Assembly (NCBI GenBank): GCA_008330645.1
Contig: VLTN01000010.1
Coordinates: 1-64,000 of the forward strand
Length of the DNA stretch: 64,000 nucleotides
DNA from: Cafeteria roenbergensis
Taxonomy: Eukaryota; Sar; Bigyra; Bicosoecida; Cafeteriaceae
Direction: 5' to 3'
Position 1 is the stretch's first letter, and each line of letters starts with the position of its first letter. The notes below the pieces were generated by a model. It worked only from the letters and a program-made list of their open reading frames with translations, had not been told where the DNA came from and did no database searches. Positions 19,085 through 30,060 of this stretch are shown piece by piece. Both the position numbers and the translations under genes were made by a program.

Positions 19085-20242
19085 CTAAGCCTGGTCCACC
19101 GTGATTCCGTGGATGCCAGCGAGCCGGATCGCCTTTTCAGCAGCGGTGGACTCGTCGCTGATTCTGGCTGCTTGACGGGCCTTGAGAAGGCCACGGATAA
19201 AGAACTCCCCGGCCTTGTACGAGGAGCGGACCAGAGGGCCAGAGGCAACATAGACGAAACCCATGGCCTCGCCTTCAGCTTGCCACTCGGCGAATTTGTC
19301 TGGGTGGACGTATTCCGCCACGGGGAGGTGGCGCTTCGACGGGCGCAGGTACTGGCCTAGGGTGACGACGTCGACGCCGGCCTCGCGGCAGTCACGCAAG
19401 GTCTGGATGATCTCCTCGGGGCGCTCCCCCACGCCCAGCATGAGGGATGTCTTGGTGAGCACGTTCGGGTTGGCAGCCTTGGCTGCCTCGAGGACAGCGA
19501 GGCTCTGCTTGTAGCCTGCTCGCCTGTCTCGGACGCGGCCCTGGAGCCTCTCGACTGTTTCCAGGTTGTGCGCATGCACATCAAGCCCGCTGTTGGTTAC
19601 AGTCCGGATGAGGTCGGCCCTGCCCTGGAAGTCCGGCGCCAGGACCTCGACGAGCAGGTCTGGGGACTTTGCCTTGAGCGCCTTCACGGTGCTAGCCAGG
19701 TGCTCTGACCCTTGGTCTGGAAGGTCATCCCGATCAACAGACGTCAGCACGACATAGTCCAGCCCCCAGCTGGCAACAGCAGCTGCCACAGAGTCGGGCT
19801 CGGCTGGGTCAAGCGGCGCAGGCCGGTTGGATGTTTTGACGGCGCAGAACGAGCACCCCCGAGTGCAAGTGTCGCCCATCACCATGATGGTGGCGGTCGC
19901 AACGCCCTCGCCCCCGCCCCAGCACTCGCCGATGTTGGGGCACTGCGCCTCCTCGCACACGGTGGCGAGGTTCAAGTCTTTGACCGTGGAATGGAGCTGG
20001 TCGAACTTTGCCCTCGCTGCCCCTGTCGGCGCGCTGGTCCGCAGCCACGCGGGCTTCCGTTCGCGCGCAGATGCCTTGCTTGGCACGACCCGAGGCTGCA
20101 AGCCAGCGAACGCGGCCAGGTCCGGGCCGTCAGCTTCCAGCTGCTCCTTGAGCGCCGCGAGCCGAGACATCTGGCGCTGGCCTCGAGACAGGGCCGCGGC
20201 ATCTGCCACTCGGAGCGCGCGAGCTGCCGCCGACGACAGCAT
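19085..20242 (-). CDS. LIAS: Lipoyl synthase, mitochondrial
   Basis: Radical-SAM enzyme that inserts two sulfurs into protein-bound octanoyl groups to make lipoyl cofactors for pyruvate, 2-oxoglutarate and branched-chain dehydrogenases and the glycine cleavage system. The start at 20242 is chosen because it opens [20 protein letters not shown], a mitochondrial-type presequence, and gives 385 residues, close to the usual family length; the frame is open further upstream. Visible residues: auxiliary cluster C96-x4-C101-x5-C107 ([12 protein letters not shown]), radical-SAM cluster C126-x3-C130-x2-C133 (CTRGCSFC), and the conserved RSSY near the C-terminus (RSSYKAGE). No intron is seen. It is divergent from the potassium channel gene, with another lipoylation enzyme just beyond. 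Confidence 0.95.
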   Translation of the reverse strand: MLSSAAARALRVADAAALSRGQRQMSRLAALKEQLEADGPDLAAFAGLQPRVVPSKASARERKPAWLRTSAPTGAARAKFDQLHSTVKDLNLATVCEEAQCPNIGECWGGGEGVATATIMVMGDTCTRGCSFCAVKTSNRPAPLDPAEPDSVAAAVASWGLDYVVLTSVDRDDLPDQGSEHLASTVKALKAKSPDLLVEVLAPDFQGRADLIRTVTNSGLDVHAHNLETVERLQGRVRDRRAGYKQSLAVLEAAKAANPNVLTKTSLMLGVGERPEEIIQTLRDCREAGVDVVTLGQYLRPSKRHLPVAEYVHPDKFAEWQAEGEAMGFVYVASGPLVRSSYKAGEFFIRGLLKARQAARISDESTAAEKAIRLAGIHGITVDQA

Positions 20243-20712
20243 CCTGTCGCTGGCCCTCGGGAGCGTGCTGCCTCGGCCGCGGGCACCCCGCGGAACCCCG
20301 CGGAGCGCGGCAGCACTTGTTTGCTGCGCGGCAAACAATGCTGTGCATCTCGGCTCTGTCAGGACTGCAGCGGCGAACAGGAGGGTGCGAACTCTTCTGC
20401 CCGGGCGGTCTGAAGCCCAGCGCTCTGGCGCGCTCCCTCGGCTCGAGGAGCTTGGCTTCCCATTGCGCGCGTTGCAGTCCTGAGCGCCTGGCCTGCCTGC
20501 TGCGCCGCCAGGCACCCGTGACCAGGCGGTTTCGAGTTGGGCCGCGGCCGGCTGACAGCAGAACCCCGTTGGCTTCAGCCAGCCCCGTCCCACCTTGGGC
20601 TCCGCACCCGGGCCTTGAATTGCCATCATTGCAGGCCCTTACCCGCGGTCATCTGGGGCTTGGTGCGCCGCAGGTCGCAAGCCTTTCACTCTGCTGACCG
20701 GGCGCGAACGCA
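20243..20712. promoter_or_regulatory. Divergent promoter region, lipoyl synthase / K+ channel
   Basis: About 470 bp between the chosen starts of two divergent genes. Part of it is an upstream in-frame extension of the lipoyl synthase frame. No specific element recognised. Confidence 0.35.
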
Positions 20713-23700
20713 TTGCACGAGCACGGACAGCCCCGCCTCGCCTCGATGGCCGGATCGAAGGAGCAGGTGCCTTCGTCCCGCAGCTTGGATTTTGCACGGC
20801 AACGCGACGATGGCGGGATGGGCTTCGCGGGAAACGCCTCTTTGGATGACGTTGCAGACTTGGCCGAACTGCCTCCCGCCGACGCAGCTTCCCCATTTCG
20901 CCAAGCCGACGCGCGGCTGAGAGCGAGGTGGTTCCTCGCGCGCTCTGGGGTGGGCGCCGTTATCGAGCTGACAAACATTGCGCTCAGCGCAATTGCATGT
21001 CTTCTCTACACCGTTCACACCTACGTCCGGGAAGCAGTGCCCGAGGAGCTCGTCATCGCTGACGCATTCCTCCACTCCTTTTTCCTGCTTCACTTGCTCC
21101 TGCACCTGGTTTTGGCGCCACGGATGACTCAGCAAATTTCGAGCGTCTGGTTCTGGGTGAACCTGGTCTCCATTCTTCCCCTCGTGTTCGTGGGGGTGCG
21201 ATCGCGGCCGTCGCTTCTAGCCAAGCTCGTCAGAGTGTGTGTGTCGCTGCGGCTTCTCCATGGCTTTCAGCTTGTCGGGTATGTCAAGGACGACGTGCAG
21301 AAGCAGCTTGTACGCCTCGTTGTTGTTATTGCCTCTTTGGTGTACGGAGCTGCAGCCCTGATTGAAGTGGTTGAGAATGACCCGGGAATGCACCCGACGG
21401 GCGTCCCTCTGCCAGAGTCCCACATTCCTCGGCTCAGTCTTCCGAACTCGGCCTACTTCATCATCACGACGGTCACTACAGGTGAGGCCGGGCGTGTGCG
21501 CCGGCGGCAACGCGGGACCACCAGCCCGCGCGCAGCGTCCACTCGGTGCCTGCGAAGTGGTTCCCCTTCTGTCTTGGCACCAAATCGCGCCTCGCAGTTG
21601 GCTTTGGGGACATTAGCCCAATTACTGCCGCAGGCAGACTCGTGGTCGTGGTACTCATCGCTGTGGCGTTCTTGACGGTGCCGAGAGAGACGAACAGGCT
21701 GGTTGCCCTGCTTGCGACACAGAGCGTGTTCGGACGGCAAAAGTACGAGCCCTCACCGACGACGAAACACGTTATCGTGTGCGGGGCTGTCGGGTCAGTA
21801 CCGTCCTCCGGCGGGGCTGGCCCAGGCGGCGAGCCAGCCAACTCCGGCACAAGGCAGGGGCTGCTTCGCAGCACCGGTGGGACTTCGGGAATCATTGCGT
21901 TCGTGCGCGAGTTCTTCAATGACGACCACGGGTCCAGCGGGAGGCACCTGGTAATCCTCGCGCGTGGACCTCCGGCGCCAGAGCTGACTGTGGTGCTTGC
22001 GCACCCGAAGCACGCAGTGGGGATCACATACCTGGACGGCGACGTGATGACCGAGAGAGACCTTGCGCGGGCCGCAGTTGCCGACTCGTCTGGCGTGTTC
22101 ATCCTCAGCAACAAGCTGGCCCGTGACTTTGATGCCGAGGACAGCGCAAACATCCTCCGGGCCCTCGCTGTCCAGCGCTTCGCGCAACAGTCCGCGCCTC
22201 AGCTTTTCGTGCAGCTCCTTCGGCCAGAGAACCGCGCTTTGTTTACGATGACCATGGCATCCGTGGAGCAGGGCGATGCTTGCAGCCCGGGCTCCTCGGG
22301 CGGAGAAACCAAGCAGGGACCACTCTCGCACCTTCGGCGACGAAGTCGCACCGGCTCCCTCTCCCAGCCCCCGTCGGGTCGCCAAGGGTCCATGCGATTC
22401 TTAGGAGCTGGAGCAGCTGAAGAAGCTCCCGATGGAGGCAGGGTTCCCTGCCGAGACGACACGCTAAGTCTGTGCGTTCAGCAGATGAAGGCCTCCCTGC
22501 TGGCCAAGTCTTGCATGTGTCCTGGATTTGCCACCGTACTATTCAACTTGGTGGCCTCGGATGCAGATGACGGAAGCCGCCCCCAGTTTGAAGCAGATGA
22601 CGAGGCTGCGTCTCGGCCCCAAGGCTCCAATCCGGGGCCCAGCAGCTGGGCCAGCACCGTTGATGTCCTCGGGGATCGCCGCCTCGAGCATTCTGGCACC
22701 GACGAGCGGCGCGCTTCGATGATGAGCCACACAGGGCGAGTGGCGCCATACACGGAGCCCGAGGCGCCAGGAGTTGGGGCAGCAACGTCGTCGCGCCGAA
22801 ACCTGGCGGCGCCATCTGGCTGGCTCGAGCAGTACCGCCAAGGAGCCAGCTTCGAGGTGTACAGGATTCCGCTGTCGGCTGCGTTCGAGGGCGTGCGCTT
22901 CGAGGTCGCAGCATCGCTTGTGATGGAAGAGTTGGGCATCATTCTGTTCGGCCTCGACATCCGCCCCCGTGAGTTGAGCTCGTCACGCATCATCCTGAGC
23001 CCTGCGGGCTACCCCATCCCAGCTACCGCTGAGGAGCGCGTGCAGGGTTTGGTTATTGCTGAGGACCGCGAGAGGGCAGCCCTGCTGAGTCATGAACCGG
23101 CTTGGCTGCGACGAGGGAACGGGTCTGGAGTGCTCCGGCGCCGATCGAGGAGAGCTTCCGTCACCAAGGCGGAGGTGAAAGCAGTGTCCGGAAACCCTTC
23201 GGGCGGCCTCATGGGAGCACGTTCCTCTCCCGCGGGCAGTCTGACAATGCCTGCCCAATCTCGCGACGGCGGTCGGGCTGGAAGCATGCGGTTCGCGCGC
23301 CCTCGCCGGCGGAGCAGAGCCGGGGAAGGGCTGGCAGGGGGCGGCCGCGGCCTGCCTCTCGACGATGGAACTCCGTCCGGAAAGCTCATGGCAAGGCTTG
23401 CTGCATCAAGCGAAGAGGCAGCCTCACGCTCTGAGCACGGGCGAACTGTGCCTCCATCAGCATCGCCCAGTCAACCAACGCGACGACCGTCTTCAACCCC
23501 TGCACCCCCTCGTCGACTGTCATCAGTCGCGACTGAGGCGCTTCCTGAGCCACAGTCCAGCACACGGCCGCCCCCGCAAGCCCCATCAAGCGGCGCCGCG
23601 TGGGACAGCAAAGATGCCGCTCCTGCATGTCCGAAGTCGTCCGATGGGGAAGTTCTGAGCCGTTCGGATCGGGGGTCTTCGGTCCAGTGGCGAGAGGGCG

Positions 23701-25085
23701 AGCTCGGAGCTACTGACCAGGCCCAAGCGGTAGACGGAGTCAGCGACAACGCTATTGGCGTGACGAAGGGCATGACAGCCAAGCGCCTGGACGTCTCTCG
23801 GCGGACCATCCGGCGGAGGCGGATTCAAGCCACCATGACCAACACCCCGTCACGAACGCTCTCAGAAGCAGTGCTTGCCAGTTTTGCTGACATTCCCCCT
23901 GTGAAAGGTCCCCCGCAGCCCCACGTTGTTGTTTTATGCCGAGGGCAGCCGGGCGACTTGTTCGACTTTGTTCGCCCGCTGCGCGGCAGCCACCTGCATT
24001 CGTTCCCAGACATCGTCATCCTCTGTCCCGTCCTGCCAACGGCGGATGACTGGCTCAAGATCTCTGCCTACCCCGGAGTGTGGGTCGTCGTCGGGAGCCC
24101 CATGCGGGCAGCAGACTTGGCGAGGGCAGGAACCACAGCAGCCCGATGCGCGGTGCTGTTCCAGCAAGAGGGCGGAGCAGTCAGCCAGTCTGACACTCTT
24201 CAGTCCGACACCCTCATTGACGCGGATGCCATTGTCATCTACAGGTTGGTCAGGTCCATAGCCCCGGCGACTGAGATCGTGGTGGAGCTTGCAAGGCTGG
24301 AGTCTGTTGCGTTCTTGAACGACGAAATCGCGGACTTGTCCGGTCGAGGAGACTCCATGACCGAGCGAAAAGCCTTCTCGGCCGGACATGTGTTCACGTC
24401 TTCGTTCGTGGACGTCTGCCTGTGCCAGGCATTCTTCAATCCTCACATCATTGGTATTGTGGAGCAGCTGCTGGGCGTGGGCGACCGTGCAGCAGCCCGA
24501 GCATGGCACCGCAGCAGGAGCATCGTTTCGCGCCTCGGCAAGCCGCTGCCCAGTCACGTCTACATCATGAAGGCCCCACGCGCAATGGTTGGCAAGAAGT
24601 TCTCCGATGTGTTTCGAATGCTGTGCGCAAGCCGGGGCATCTTGCCGCTTGGCCTTCGTCGGCACAGATCCCGGCATCTGTTGCGAGGCGCATCTGCGAC
24701 AGGCGAGCCTACATCTGCGGCGATGCAGCGCCTGGCTCGGCAGTCTGACAGCGACGACGACGCGTATTCGTCGGACGACAGCAACGGCGCCAGCAGCTCG
24801 GTTGGCTCAAGGACGGCAACAGGGTACGCAAGCGCCCAATCGACCCCGCCATTGCGCGTGGCAGCTTCAGGTGCGGACCAAAGCGCACAGCACGCAGGTC
24901 GGGGCGTTGTGGATGCGAGACCGCCCTCCGCTGCGCTGTTCAAGGCCCCGCTAAACGCTCTCGACGCTGGCTCCGCCTTCGTGGTCACGAACCCCCCTGC
25001 CACAACTGTGCTCAAGGCTACCGATTCGCTGTTTGTCTTGGCGGCCCACTCCCCGGAGCTGGAGATCAGGCACGGCGACACGTGA
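20713..25085 (+). CDS. BK/Slo-like calcium-gated potassium channel
   Basis: Two exons, 20713-21481 and 21598-25085, with a 116-bp intron (GTGAGG...CTCGCAG) that interrupts the selectivity filter. Splicing restores TVTTVGFGD and a 1418-residue protein. Segments: S1 ~81-103, S2 ~112-136, S3 ~143-163, S4 ~168-185, S5 ~197-220, pore ~245-262, S6 ~270-292. RCK1 follows with HVIVCG, GDVMTERDLARAAV and FDAEDSANI; then the BK-typical KASLLAKSCMCPGFATVLFN and a WLEQYRQGASFEVYR block; then RCK2 with HVVVLCRG and SAYPGVWVVVGSP. S4 has only about three basic residues, so voltage sensing may be weak. No S0 segment and no clear calcium bowl are seen. Ser/Arg-rich inserts separate the conserved blocks. A second start at 20746 is possible. 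Confidence 0.9.
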
Positions 25086-25330
25086 TTCGTGCGCTCCTCG
25101 TGATCAAGGAACCGTGGAGGCCGAAACTCCAGCAGGCAGCGTGCGAACTCGACACCGGGGCAGTTGCCGCTTTGCTTGGTGCAAGTCTGTTTGTGGCAGG
25201 GCTGGCGAAGCAACAAAGATGGTGGCCAACTTTCCAAACACTCGCGTGTCAGCAGCACCACTTGCCCCAAAAAGCGCAGCCGCTGCCCATGCAGCTCGGC
25301 ACGAGAGGAGCGAAGCCCTGGTGCCTGACG

Positions 25331-26927
25331 TCATTTGCGAGAGCCGGCAGCTTGCAGGTCGGCAAGAGACACAACCTTGTTGGACTTCCGAGCGCTGGAC
25401 TCTGCATGCACCTGCTCGGCAGCAGTACGGGCGGCCTGCAGAGCCGCCTGCAAGAACCGAGAGGCACCTGGAAGGCCGAGCGCGGCATCCCAAAGAGACG
25501 TCGCCATCTCGTTCGGGCCTTCGCCATTTTCAAAGAGGGGCTGGCCGCCTTCGCCGACGGGCTCGAATTGCGAGAGCATGGCCGCCAGCACTTGGCGCTC
25601 CAGCCGCCCGCGTGACATGGCCGCTGGCGCAAGGTCCTTCACCCTCGCCACAAAGCTGTCGTGGTCCCTCTCTTCCCGGTACGCAGGAGTTTTGGGGGGA
25701 ACAGTCAGAAGCCTCAAGCTGGAGGGATGAATGTCCCAGATCCAGGAGGTGTGATGAACCCAGCGATCCCGTGCTAAGGCTGCGAGAAGCGCGCTTAAGG
25801 GACCACCACGATGCGCGGTGGCACGTTGTGACCTGAGAGGGGATGCCTCCCGACCGCGCTGTGCACGCTTACAGCACCATGCTTGACCCTCACCTTGCGC
25901 GTTCCCGCCGATTTTTTGCTGCCCAATGCAGTAATCGTGCTCCAAGAGATGCATCCCGCTGCCAATCCGCGCAAAGGCTGGTTTGTAGAGGCGTTCAGAC
26001 CACCGCATAATTTCTGGCGGGAACCGCCCCGCGTCCGTCACGTGCAGCTGCAGGAACGGTCAACGGCGCGAAAGCGACGCAACAATAGTTGCCACCGGTG
26101 CGTGGAGACGCGACTAGCGCCTGCCCCGGCCCTGGCCAGCGCGCAGCCGCCTGCCCCGGCCCTGGCCAGCGCGCAGCCGCCTGCCCCGGCCCTGGCCAGC
26201 GCGCAGCCGCCTGCCCCGGCCCTGGCCAGCGCGCAGCCGCCTGCCCCGGCCCTGGCCAGCGCGCAGCCGCCTGCCCCGGCCCTGGCCAGCGCGCAGCCGC
26301 CTGCCCCGGCCCTGGCCAGCGCGCAGCCGCCTGCCCCGGCCCTGGCCAGCGCGCAGCCGCCTGCCCCGGCCCTGGCCAGCGCGCAGCCGTCTGGCCGAAG
26401 GCGCTCACGGTGCTGCCGATCACGCTTGTCAGAGTGATGCCCTCGTCCACAGCAACTGTGCCCCCTCCACTGAAGCGCCGAATCACCGGTGCAGACCGGG
26501 CCAACACCTCGTTGACGTTGAGGACCTCATGCGGCTTGGCATTTGCGCCCATAACGACCGTGCATGGGGCGGGCAAGGCCGGCCGCGAGAGCAGCAGCCT
26601 GCGCGAGGGGGACGCGCAGCGGCGCCGTGGGCTTTCGGAGGGCCAGGGGTGGCGCGCGCGCTTCTAAAGGGCCCCCGTTGCGAGCTGCGATTCGCAGCCA
26701 CGGGCGCACCACATCTCCTGGCTGCTGCGCATGAGGCTCTCCTCCAGCGCCAACTGCTCGAACAGAGTCCAGCCCGGCATCAGAAGCACCCGGGCCCTCA
26801 TGCCGCGCGGAGGCCGGCCTTGCCAGCAGCTCCCCGCTGGCGCAGCAGCGGAGGCGCGGCCTCGGGGGGCCCTCGCCGTTCGCCTGTGCGCGCCGGCGGC
26901 CGCAGCCTTGCAGACGGCTGGGCACAC
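25331..26927 (-). CDS. Lipoate-protein ligase A-like (LplA/LipB family) protein
   Basis: Family role: attach lipoate or octanoate to carrier lysines of mitochondrial dehydrogenases. Proposed exons: 26710-26927, 26409-26598, 25894-26047 and 25331-25779, giving 336 residues. Introns 2 and 3 have clear ends (GTGAGC...CCTGCAG at 26408-26048 and GTGAGG...CTCGCAG at 25893-25780). Intron 1 (GTGCGC...GCGCAG, 111 bp) is less certain. Motifs in order: LFEQLALEESLMR, TVVMGANAKP, PVIRRFSGGGTVAVDEG, HDYCIGQQKIGGNAQ with the conserved lysine, and RWVHHTSWIWD. The pattern fits the plant/protist 'biotin/lipoate A/B ligase' family better than bacterial LplA. Intron 2 contains a perfect minisatellite. Confidence 0.88.
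26121..26390 (+). repeat. Minisatellite, 9 x 30 bp, inside an intron
   Basis: A 30-base unit (CTGCCCCGGC CCTGGCCAGC then GCGCAGCCGC) repeats nine times without error except one base at the very end. It lies wholly inside intron 2 (26048-26408) of the lipoate ligase-like gene. It has no stop codons on either strand, so it looks coding (a WPGPGQAAAR decapeptide on the minus strand) unless the splice sites are noticed. Confidence 0.95.
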
Positions 26928-27003
26928 GCAGCGGGCTCTGCCGGAGCGCCTTCACCTTGCAAGCCGACCACCCGGCCCCTAGGGCCTCGGCGAGGAGCTC
27001 GCC
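26928..27003. promoter_or_regulatory. Very short divergent promoter region
   Basis: Only 76 bases separate the proposed start codons of the lipoate ligase-like gene (-) and the PPR-like gene (+). Both products look mitochondrial. Core promoter and both 5' leaders must fit here or overlap the neighbouring coding sequence, unless one of the starts is further in. Confidence 0.35.
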
Positions 27004-30000
27004 ATGCGGAAAGCGGTGACCCTGTCATGCAGCCGAGGACTGCGGGAGGCGGGACGGCCGGTGGGCGCGTTGTTTTCGCACAGCTGCAGGCCGTTCGCAA
27101 GCGCACTGTCGGCCGAGCAAAGTCGCAGCGCAGCGGCACATCCGCATCCCCACGCCGAGGGATGGGCGCTGCAAGCTGCGGCAATGGACCTGGTTCACCG
27201 CGTGGCTGCAGCCGCAGAGGTCGCGCTTGGCCAGGGACGCGCGCCGTTCCGAGTGGACGTGGAAGCGGCACTGGAGGCCTGCGTTCGGACCGGCCATTTC
27301 GTCGAAGCATCCCAGCTCTGGACGCGGCTGGCTGCCGCTCGCGTTTCGCTGAGCCCAGCTGCGATTGGAGACGCACTGACGGCGGAGGCGAGCCTGGGGG
27401 GCGTGGCGCGGGCCTGCGCGGCTGCCCAGCTTCTATCTGGCGCTCAGTCAAGCCCAAAACGGCGGTGGGCACCGGCGTGCGTGGAGGCACTGCTGGACGC
27501 AGCGTCAGCGGATGCTGTGCTGAAGCCATCTGGCTTGCGCAAGCGCGGCCGCGCAGCTGCCACGCCGCCTGACGAGCGCGCCAAGTCGCTTGCTCGCGCT
27601 CGGGCCATCGCGTCGGTCGCCGCTGTGGTCTCCGAACACGCTGCTCCGCGCCGGGCGGCCCAGCGGGGCACAGCTGCGCGTGAGGCCCTCCTCCGACAGG
27701 TGGAGCTCGTGCGCCTGAGTCTGGCAGAGCCGCCCTCAGGGCGGGCCGACGAGGAGCTGCGGTGGCTGGAGCGTGCGCGGCTGGAGCTTGTCAAGCTGTG
27801 GGAAGGCGGCAGCGGCGACTCCCTGGCCACGCTTGCTCCGCCGGGTGCCGACCTTGGCGGCAGCGGTGCGGCGGAGGCGCCGCCCGACGCCGGTGCTGAC
27901 GAGCTGACCATGCTCGCGGCGGCGTCATGGAGGGCCGAGGCCGCGGGAAAGCTCCGCGCTCCCGGCCGCAGCCCGAGCGCTGCGACTGGCCGTGCCCTGC
28001 TTGAGCGACTCACCGTCGCCGCAGAGCGCCGGCTTGCGCTCGCTCCGCTCGCGACCCCCCCCCCCGACCAACCCGTCCCAGCCCCAGCGCCATCGGCTGG
28101 CAGAGGTCGCGCTCAAGCCCTTCTCGTCGCGGGCGGTGCCCGCCTTTTGCCTCTCCTCAGCGTCGACCGCCAGGCAGAGCCACCCTCGGCTGCAGGCGGG
28201 GGGCAGATGTCGGCCTCAGCTCCGGCAGCGGCGCTGCTCGCCGGCGGGCTGGCGAGGAGCGGGGCGAGCCCGGAAGGAGGGCGGACCCGGCGAACCCCCA
28301 GAGGCGCCGCATCAGCTACTGGGCCGGGCGTCGCCGCGGCTGCAGCGGCACGCGGTGCCGAGCAACGAGGCGATCACTCGCTGCTCGCCGACGTGGCCGC
28401 GCACGAGGCGGTTCTGCGTTCCCGCGGCATTGGCATCCCTGCAGCCGACCGCCTGCGCGTGCTGCGCGTGCTGTCGAGGGCGGGGGAGCTCGGACTCGTC
28501 CCGCTCTCTGCCAACTGGCTTGCGGCCGCGCAAGAGGCGGCGCCGGGCCGGGAGGCCGTGTGGGCTCTGTCGGCAGTTTGCGAGGCCTGTTTCGTGCAGG
28601 GCATGCCGGAGCGAGCCCTGCCTCTGTGGACCGCCGTGGCGCGGGCGTGCGATGCACAGGCGACGGATGCCCCGAACGGATCAAGGCCGGTGGCCGCCCT
28701 CTCGCCGCAAGCCTGGGAGGCGCTGCTCCGCGCTGCCGTGGACTCGAAGCAGTGGCGGATCGCAGCGTCGATCCTCCACCACGCCAGACTCGCCGCAGCC
28801 GGCGCCGGCGCTCGCGGCCTAAGCTCAGCCGACAAGGCGTGGCTTCCCAGTGGCACCCCGCGCGCATCCCGCGCTGCCATGGCAGCTGCGCTGCTCTCCA
28901 CGCAGTTCGTGTCGGACGCCGTGGCGACTGCAGCAGCGATGCGCGACTGGCCCGCCGGAGTGGATGCAGTACTGGCCGCGTGCGCGTCGGCAGCCGAGCT
29001 GCGCCGCGGCCGGTCCTTCCGCGGCGCCAAGCCGACGAGCGCGGCGGCGCGGGCCGGCATCCGCTCCGCTGCCCTTTGCATGGACTCGTGGCTGGACTCC
29101 CTCTCGCGAGCCGGGGCGCCCGCGAGCGCCATCGGTCGGGTGGTGGAGCGCGCCTGCTCCAGCCTTGGGTACGAGCCGCACCCGCGCCATGCTGCGCTTG
29201 CCGCGGCTGCTCTGGCGGACCCCGAGTGCCCCCAGCCTCTGGCCGGCCCGGAGCGGGTTGTGCTTGCGTGCGCGGGCCGCCACGGTGCAGAGGTGCTCCG
29301 GCCGCTTGCGCCGCCTGCGCGGGCGGTCGTGGCAGGCCGGCTGGCCCTCGCCGCTCCCTCTCACGGCGCGGTTGCAACAGCCGCATCGCGCCGCGCTGTC
29401 CTGGTGGCGGCGCGGTCCGCGGTTGCAGGGCTCTCGGAGGACATGTCCCCGGCGCGCCTCTCCACGCAGCGCGCCGCTGGGGCTGCAGCGTCTGCGGGCC
29501 GCGCCGCCGCTTGTGGCTGGGCGTCCTCCAGCCTGCTGGGGTTCGCGGACCTGAGCAGCCTTCCCCAGGCGGCGCACCCCCTTGAGGGAGGCAACCAAGC
29601 GCCAGCAGTTGTTCAGGCGGCGGGGGGCGTGGTGTGCGCGCTTGTCCGCGGGGCGACGGCGGGCCTGATGGCGTCCCCCGTCGAGGCGGCGATCCTTGAG
29701 CAGCTGCGAGCCCCGCCCAGCCAGAAGGAGCGCCCGAGCCACAGGACACGCCTGGAGACGGCTCTGTACCCAACGGGGGACGACAGTCGAGGGGTGGCGT
29801 TCGTCGGTGGCGACGAGGACTACGGCCGGGCGACGTGGGGCGCGGCCCTCGGCGCGTGGTGGGCGCAGCAGGCGCGCGCAGCCTTGTCGGCAGCGCCTGC
29901 TTCTGAGCCGGGTTTCGAGGACGAGCCGGTCCCGCAGAGTGCACCCCTCCACAGTGCGGGGGGCTCGGACCCCGTGTTGGACGTTCACAAGGTGCTGTCG

Positions 30001-30060
30001 CAGTCCTGGTACGACTCCGAGGCCAGCCTTGTCGTGGCCCGCAGCCGCAGTGAGCGCTGA
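27004..30060 (+). CDS. PPR-like mitochondrial protein
   Basis: A single 1018-residue frame opening MRKAVTLSCSRGLREAGRPV, a plausible mitochondrial presequence. Several helical pairs look like degenerate pentatricopeptide repeats, for example VEAALEACVRTGHFVEASQL near residue 90, ALSAVCEACFVQGMPERALP near 520 and WEALLRAAVDSKQWRIAASI near 570. PPR proteins bind organellar RNA, so a role in mitochondrial RNA metabolism or translation is inferred. The repeats are too irregular for a confident family call, and no SMR, DYW or other C-terminal domain is visible. Long alanine-rich linkers separate them. Large antisense open frames cover this gene but lack any motif. Confidence 0.6.
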   Translation: MRKAVTLSCSRGLREAGRPVGALFSHSCRPFASALSAEQSRSAAAHPHPHAEGWALQAAAMDLVHRVAAAAEVALGQGRAPFRVDVEAALEACVRTGHFVEASQLWTRLAAARVSLSPAAIGDALTAEASLGGVARACAAAQLLSGAQSSPKRRWAPACVEALLDAASADAVLKPSGLRKRGRAAATPPDERAKSLARARAIASVAAVVSEHAAPRRAAQRGTAAREALLRQVELVRLSLAEPPSGRADEELRWLERARLELVKLWEGGSGDSLATLAPPGADLGGSGAAEAPPDAGADELTMLAAASWRAEAAGKLRAPGRSPSAATGRALLERLTVAAERRLALAPLATPPPDQPVPAPAPSAGRGRAQALLVAGGARLLPLLSVDRQAEPPSAAGGGQMSASAPAAALLAGGLARSGASPEGGRTRRTPRGAASATGPGVAAAAAARGAEQRGDHSLLADVAAHEAVLRSRGIGIPAADRLRVLRVLSRAGELGLVPLSANWLAAAQEAAPGREAVWALSAVCEACFVQGMPERALPLWTAVARACDAQATDAPNGSRPVAALSPQAWEALLRAAVDSKQWRIAASILHHARLAAAGAGARGLSSADKAWLPSGTPRASRAAMAAALLSTQFVSDAVATAAAMRDWPAGVDAVLAACASAAELRRGRSFRGAKPTSAAARAGIRSAALCMDSWLDSLSRAGAPASAIGRVVERACSSLGYEPHPRHAALAAAALADPECPQPLAGPERVVLACAGRHGAEVLRPLAPPARAVVAGRLALAAPSHGAVATAASRRAVLVAARSAVAGLSEDMSPARLSTQRAAGAAASAGRAAACGWASSSLLGFADLSSLPQAAHPLEGGNQAPAVVQAAGGVVCALVRGATAGLMASPVEAAILEQLRAPPSQKERPSHRTRLETALYPTGDDSRGVAFVGGDEDYGRATWGAALGAWWAQQARAALSAAPASEPGFEDEPVPQSAPLHSAGGSDPVLDVHKVLSQSWYDSEASLVVARSRSER

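Noticed and set aside
18467-19360. 297-codon plus-strand frame
   Set aside because: Its second part is antisense to lipoyl synthase and its first part has no domain or compositional bias of a protein gene.
26121-26390. CRISPR-like array
   Set aside because: The 30-bp units are contiguous with no spacers, and the setting is an intron of a eukaryotic gene.
26089-26667. Repeat protein encoded by the 30-bp minisatellite on either strand
   Set aside because: Consensus splice sites at 26408 and 26048 remove the whole array and restore the lipoate ligase-like frame in phase.
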